Source of the DNA: Thermoleophilaceae bacterium
GTDB lineage: Bacteria; Actinomycetota; Thermoleophilia; Solirubrobacterales; Thermoleophilaceae
Reading direction: 5' to 3'
DNA length: 14,221 bases
NCBI GenBank assembly: GCA_013695885.1
Contig: JACCZP010000207.1
Coordinates: 1-14,221 of the forward strand
The notes under the pieces are model-generated. The model worked only from the letters and a program-made list of their open reading frames with translations. It ran no database searches and was not told the DNA's origin. The position numbers and the translations under genes are program-made. Below, one piece after another: positions 13,151-14,221 of this stretch (the stretch's first letter is position 1; every line of letters begins with the position of its first letter).

Positions 13151-14221
13151 CTAGGCGGTGCCGGTCTCCGCGAGAGCCTCGTCCTCGCGGACCCCATCGT
13201 CCTCCGCCACGGTGTGGCAGAAGGCCTCGACCACCGATGGATCGAACTGGGTGCCCGCGCAGCGGCGGAGCTCGGCAAGAGCGTCCTCGACCCCCACCGC
13301 GGTTCGGTACGGGCGGCCCCCGACCATCGCGTCGAAGGCGTCGGAGACCGCGAGGATGCGCGCGGCCACGGGGATCTCGTCGCCCTGGAGGCCGTCGGGG
13401 TAACCGCGCCCGTCGAGGCGCTCGTGGCTCGAGCGCACGACGCTGGCGACGTCGAAGAGGGCCGGAGAGGCGCCGATGAGTCGCTCACCGATGATCGTAT
13501 GACGGCGGACCAGCGCCCATTCGGCGTTGGTGAGCGGCGCGGGCTTGTCGAGGATCTCGTCGGGTATGGCGGTCTTGCCGACGTCGTGAAGGGCTCCGGC
13601 CAGGCGCACGACCTCGAGCTCGCGGGTGTCGAGTCCGAGCCGCCGAGCCGCCGACTCCGCCTGACGCACGACACGGCTGGAGTGCCCGGCGACGAGCGGC
13701 TGACGCTCGCTCAGCACCTTCATCAGGATGTCGGTGCATTCTTGGTCCGACGGCCGTCGCGAGCGCTTCTTCTGGTCGTACATGCGCTGGTCGGCCACCC
13801 GCAGGGCGCCTCCCACGCTGCCGGCCTCGCGGGGTAGGAGGGCCGATCCCGCGCACGCCGAGATCGAGAATCCCTCGCCCTCCTCGGTGAGGGCCGCGAC
13901 CGACTGGGCCTCGATGCCGTGGCTCTGGCGCTCGGTGGCCGGGCAGAGCACGCAGAACTCGTCGCCGCCCATGCGGTAGGCCACCCCACGGCCGGAGACG
14001 TCATCGCTCAGGCGACCTCCCAGGCGCATCAGCAGGGCGTCCCCCGCGGGGTGCCCGAACGTGTCGTTGTAGAGCTTGAACCCGTTGAGGTCGAGCACCG
14101 TGAGCACCAGCGGCTCCTCGAGCGTGGCTTCCGCCAGCGCCGTCTCGAGGTCCGCCAGCAGACGGCGACGGTTGCCCAGCTCGGTCAGTGAGTCGGTCAT
14201 CGCGGCCGAGCGAGCTCCGGC
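13151..14221 (-). CDS. GGDEF-HD-GYP cyclic-di-GMP signalling protein (N-terminus beyond window edge)
   Basis: The frame is open to the window edge. Seven codons precede ATG 14200 with no stop (AGARSAA), and GGDEF domains usually follow a sensor domain, so the protein probably begins outside. Numbering from Met14200, the diguanylate cyclase domain covers 3-145: DSLTELGNRRRL (3-14), the LDLNGFKLYND segment (36-46) with metal-binding Asp37, GHPAGDALL (49-57) and an intact GGDEF (78-82). No RxxD inhibitory site precedes GGDEF. The HD-GYP domain covers about 155-335, with His205-Asp206 in LHDVGK, His234 in HTIIG, SHERLDGRGYP (258-268) and SDAFDAM (286-292). The usual HHE triad reads Ser258-His259-Glu260, so one metal-ligand His is absent. 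It may both make and degrade c-di-GMP, or only one activity may survive. Confidence 0.9.
   Translation of the reverse strand, partial: AGARSAAMTDSLTELGNRRRLLADLETALAEATLEEPLVLTVLDLNGFKLYNDTFGHPAGDALLMRLGGRLSDDVSGRGVAYRMGGDEFCVLCPATERQSHGIEAQSVAALTEEGEGFSISACAGSALLPREAGSVGGALRVADQRMYDQKKRSRRPSDQECTDILMKVLSERQPLVAGHSSRVVRQAESAARRLGLDTRELEVVRLAGALHDVGKTAIPDEILDKPAPLTNAEWALVRRHTIIGERLIGASPALFDVASVVRSSHERLDGRGYPDGLQGDEIPVAARILAVSDAFDAMVGGRPYRTAVGVEDALAELRRCAGTQFDPSVVEAFCHTVAEDDGVREDEALAETGTA

Noticed and set aside
1..14221. Mobile elements, CRISPR arrays, tRNA/rRNA genes, defence systems or biosynthetic clusters
   Set aside because: No transposase or integrase motifs, terminal repeats, regularly spaced repeats, tRNA-like arms or known defence domains were seen. 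All sizeable stretches are accounted for by ordinary chromosomal genes.

Overview
The window is very GC-rich chromosomal DNA, densely packed and strongly biased to G/C at third codon positions. The gene content points to a high-GC actinobacterium. It includes a mycobacterial DesA3-type acyl-CoA desaturase with its flavin/2Fe-2S reductase, a SufU-like scaffold, and a GH3 hydrolase with a noncanonical acid/base site. A lineage near Thermoleophilia/Solirubrobacterales is my guess from protein style and is not proven here. I see no mobile element, tRNA, rRNA, CRISPR array or phage gene.

Left part, plus strand (1-6396). The tail of a membrane protein gene is followed by an AT-rich 19-bp site resembling a DtxR/IdeR iron box. 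Next comes a compact run of four genes: a membrane-anchored or secreted PQQ-type sugar dehydrogenase, a ferric-iron-binding lipoprotein, a fused double-domain permease and an ATPase (FbpABC type). The first three overlap by 4 nt and the ATPase follows after 12 nt. The simplest reading is an iron-repressed ferric uptake operon that has recruited an extracytoplasmic sugar dehydrogenase. A DoxX-family membrane protein and a SRPBCC (COQ10/cyclase-like) protein follow, separated by a long imperfect hairpin just upstream of the SRPBCC ribosome binding site.

Junction (about 6397-6464). The two halves converge on a 12-bp-stem hairpin that contains the stop codon of the minus-strand patatin gene. It probably ends transcription, although it has no U-tract.

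Right part, minus strand (14221 down to 6443). Eight genes run in one direction with gaps of at most 44 nt: GGDEF-HD-GYP protein (N-terminus outside the window), GH3 hydrolase, TetR regulator, ferredoxin-reductase-type electron donor, DesA3-type acyl desaturase, PAS-like/class III nucleotide cyclase, SufU-like Fe-S scaffold, and patatin-like lipase. The TetR-reductase-desaturase core parallels known fatty-acid desaturase control units (DesT-DesCB in Pseudomonas, Rv3230c-DesA3 in Mycobacterium). Flanking it are c-di-GMP and cyclic nucleotide enzymes, an Fe-S protein and a lipase. This suggests, by inference only, a module for membrane lipid remodelling with second-messenger input.

No wholly new system stands out. 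The best leads are the iron box with the dehydrogenase-transporter operon, the structured DoxX-SRPBCC spacer, the Asn/Asp replacement of the NagZ His/Asp dyad, the short SufU with IscU-like spacing, and the mixed signalling/lipid gene run.
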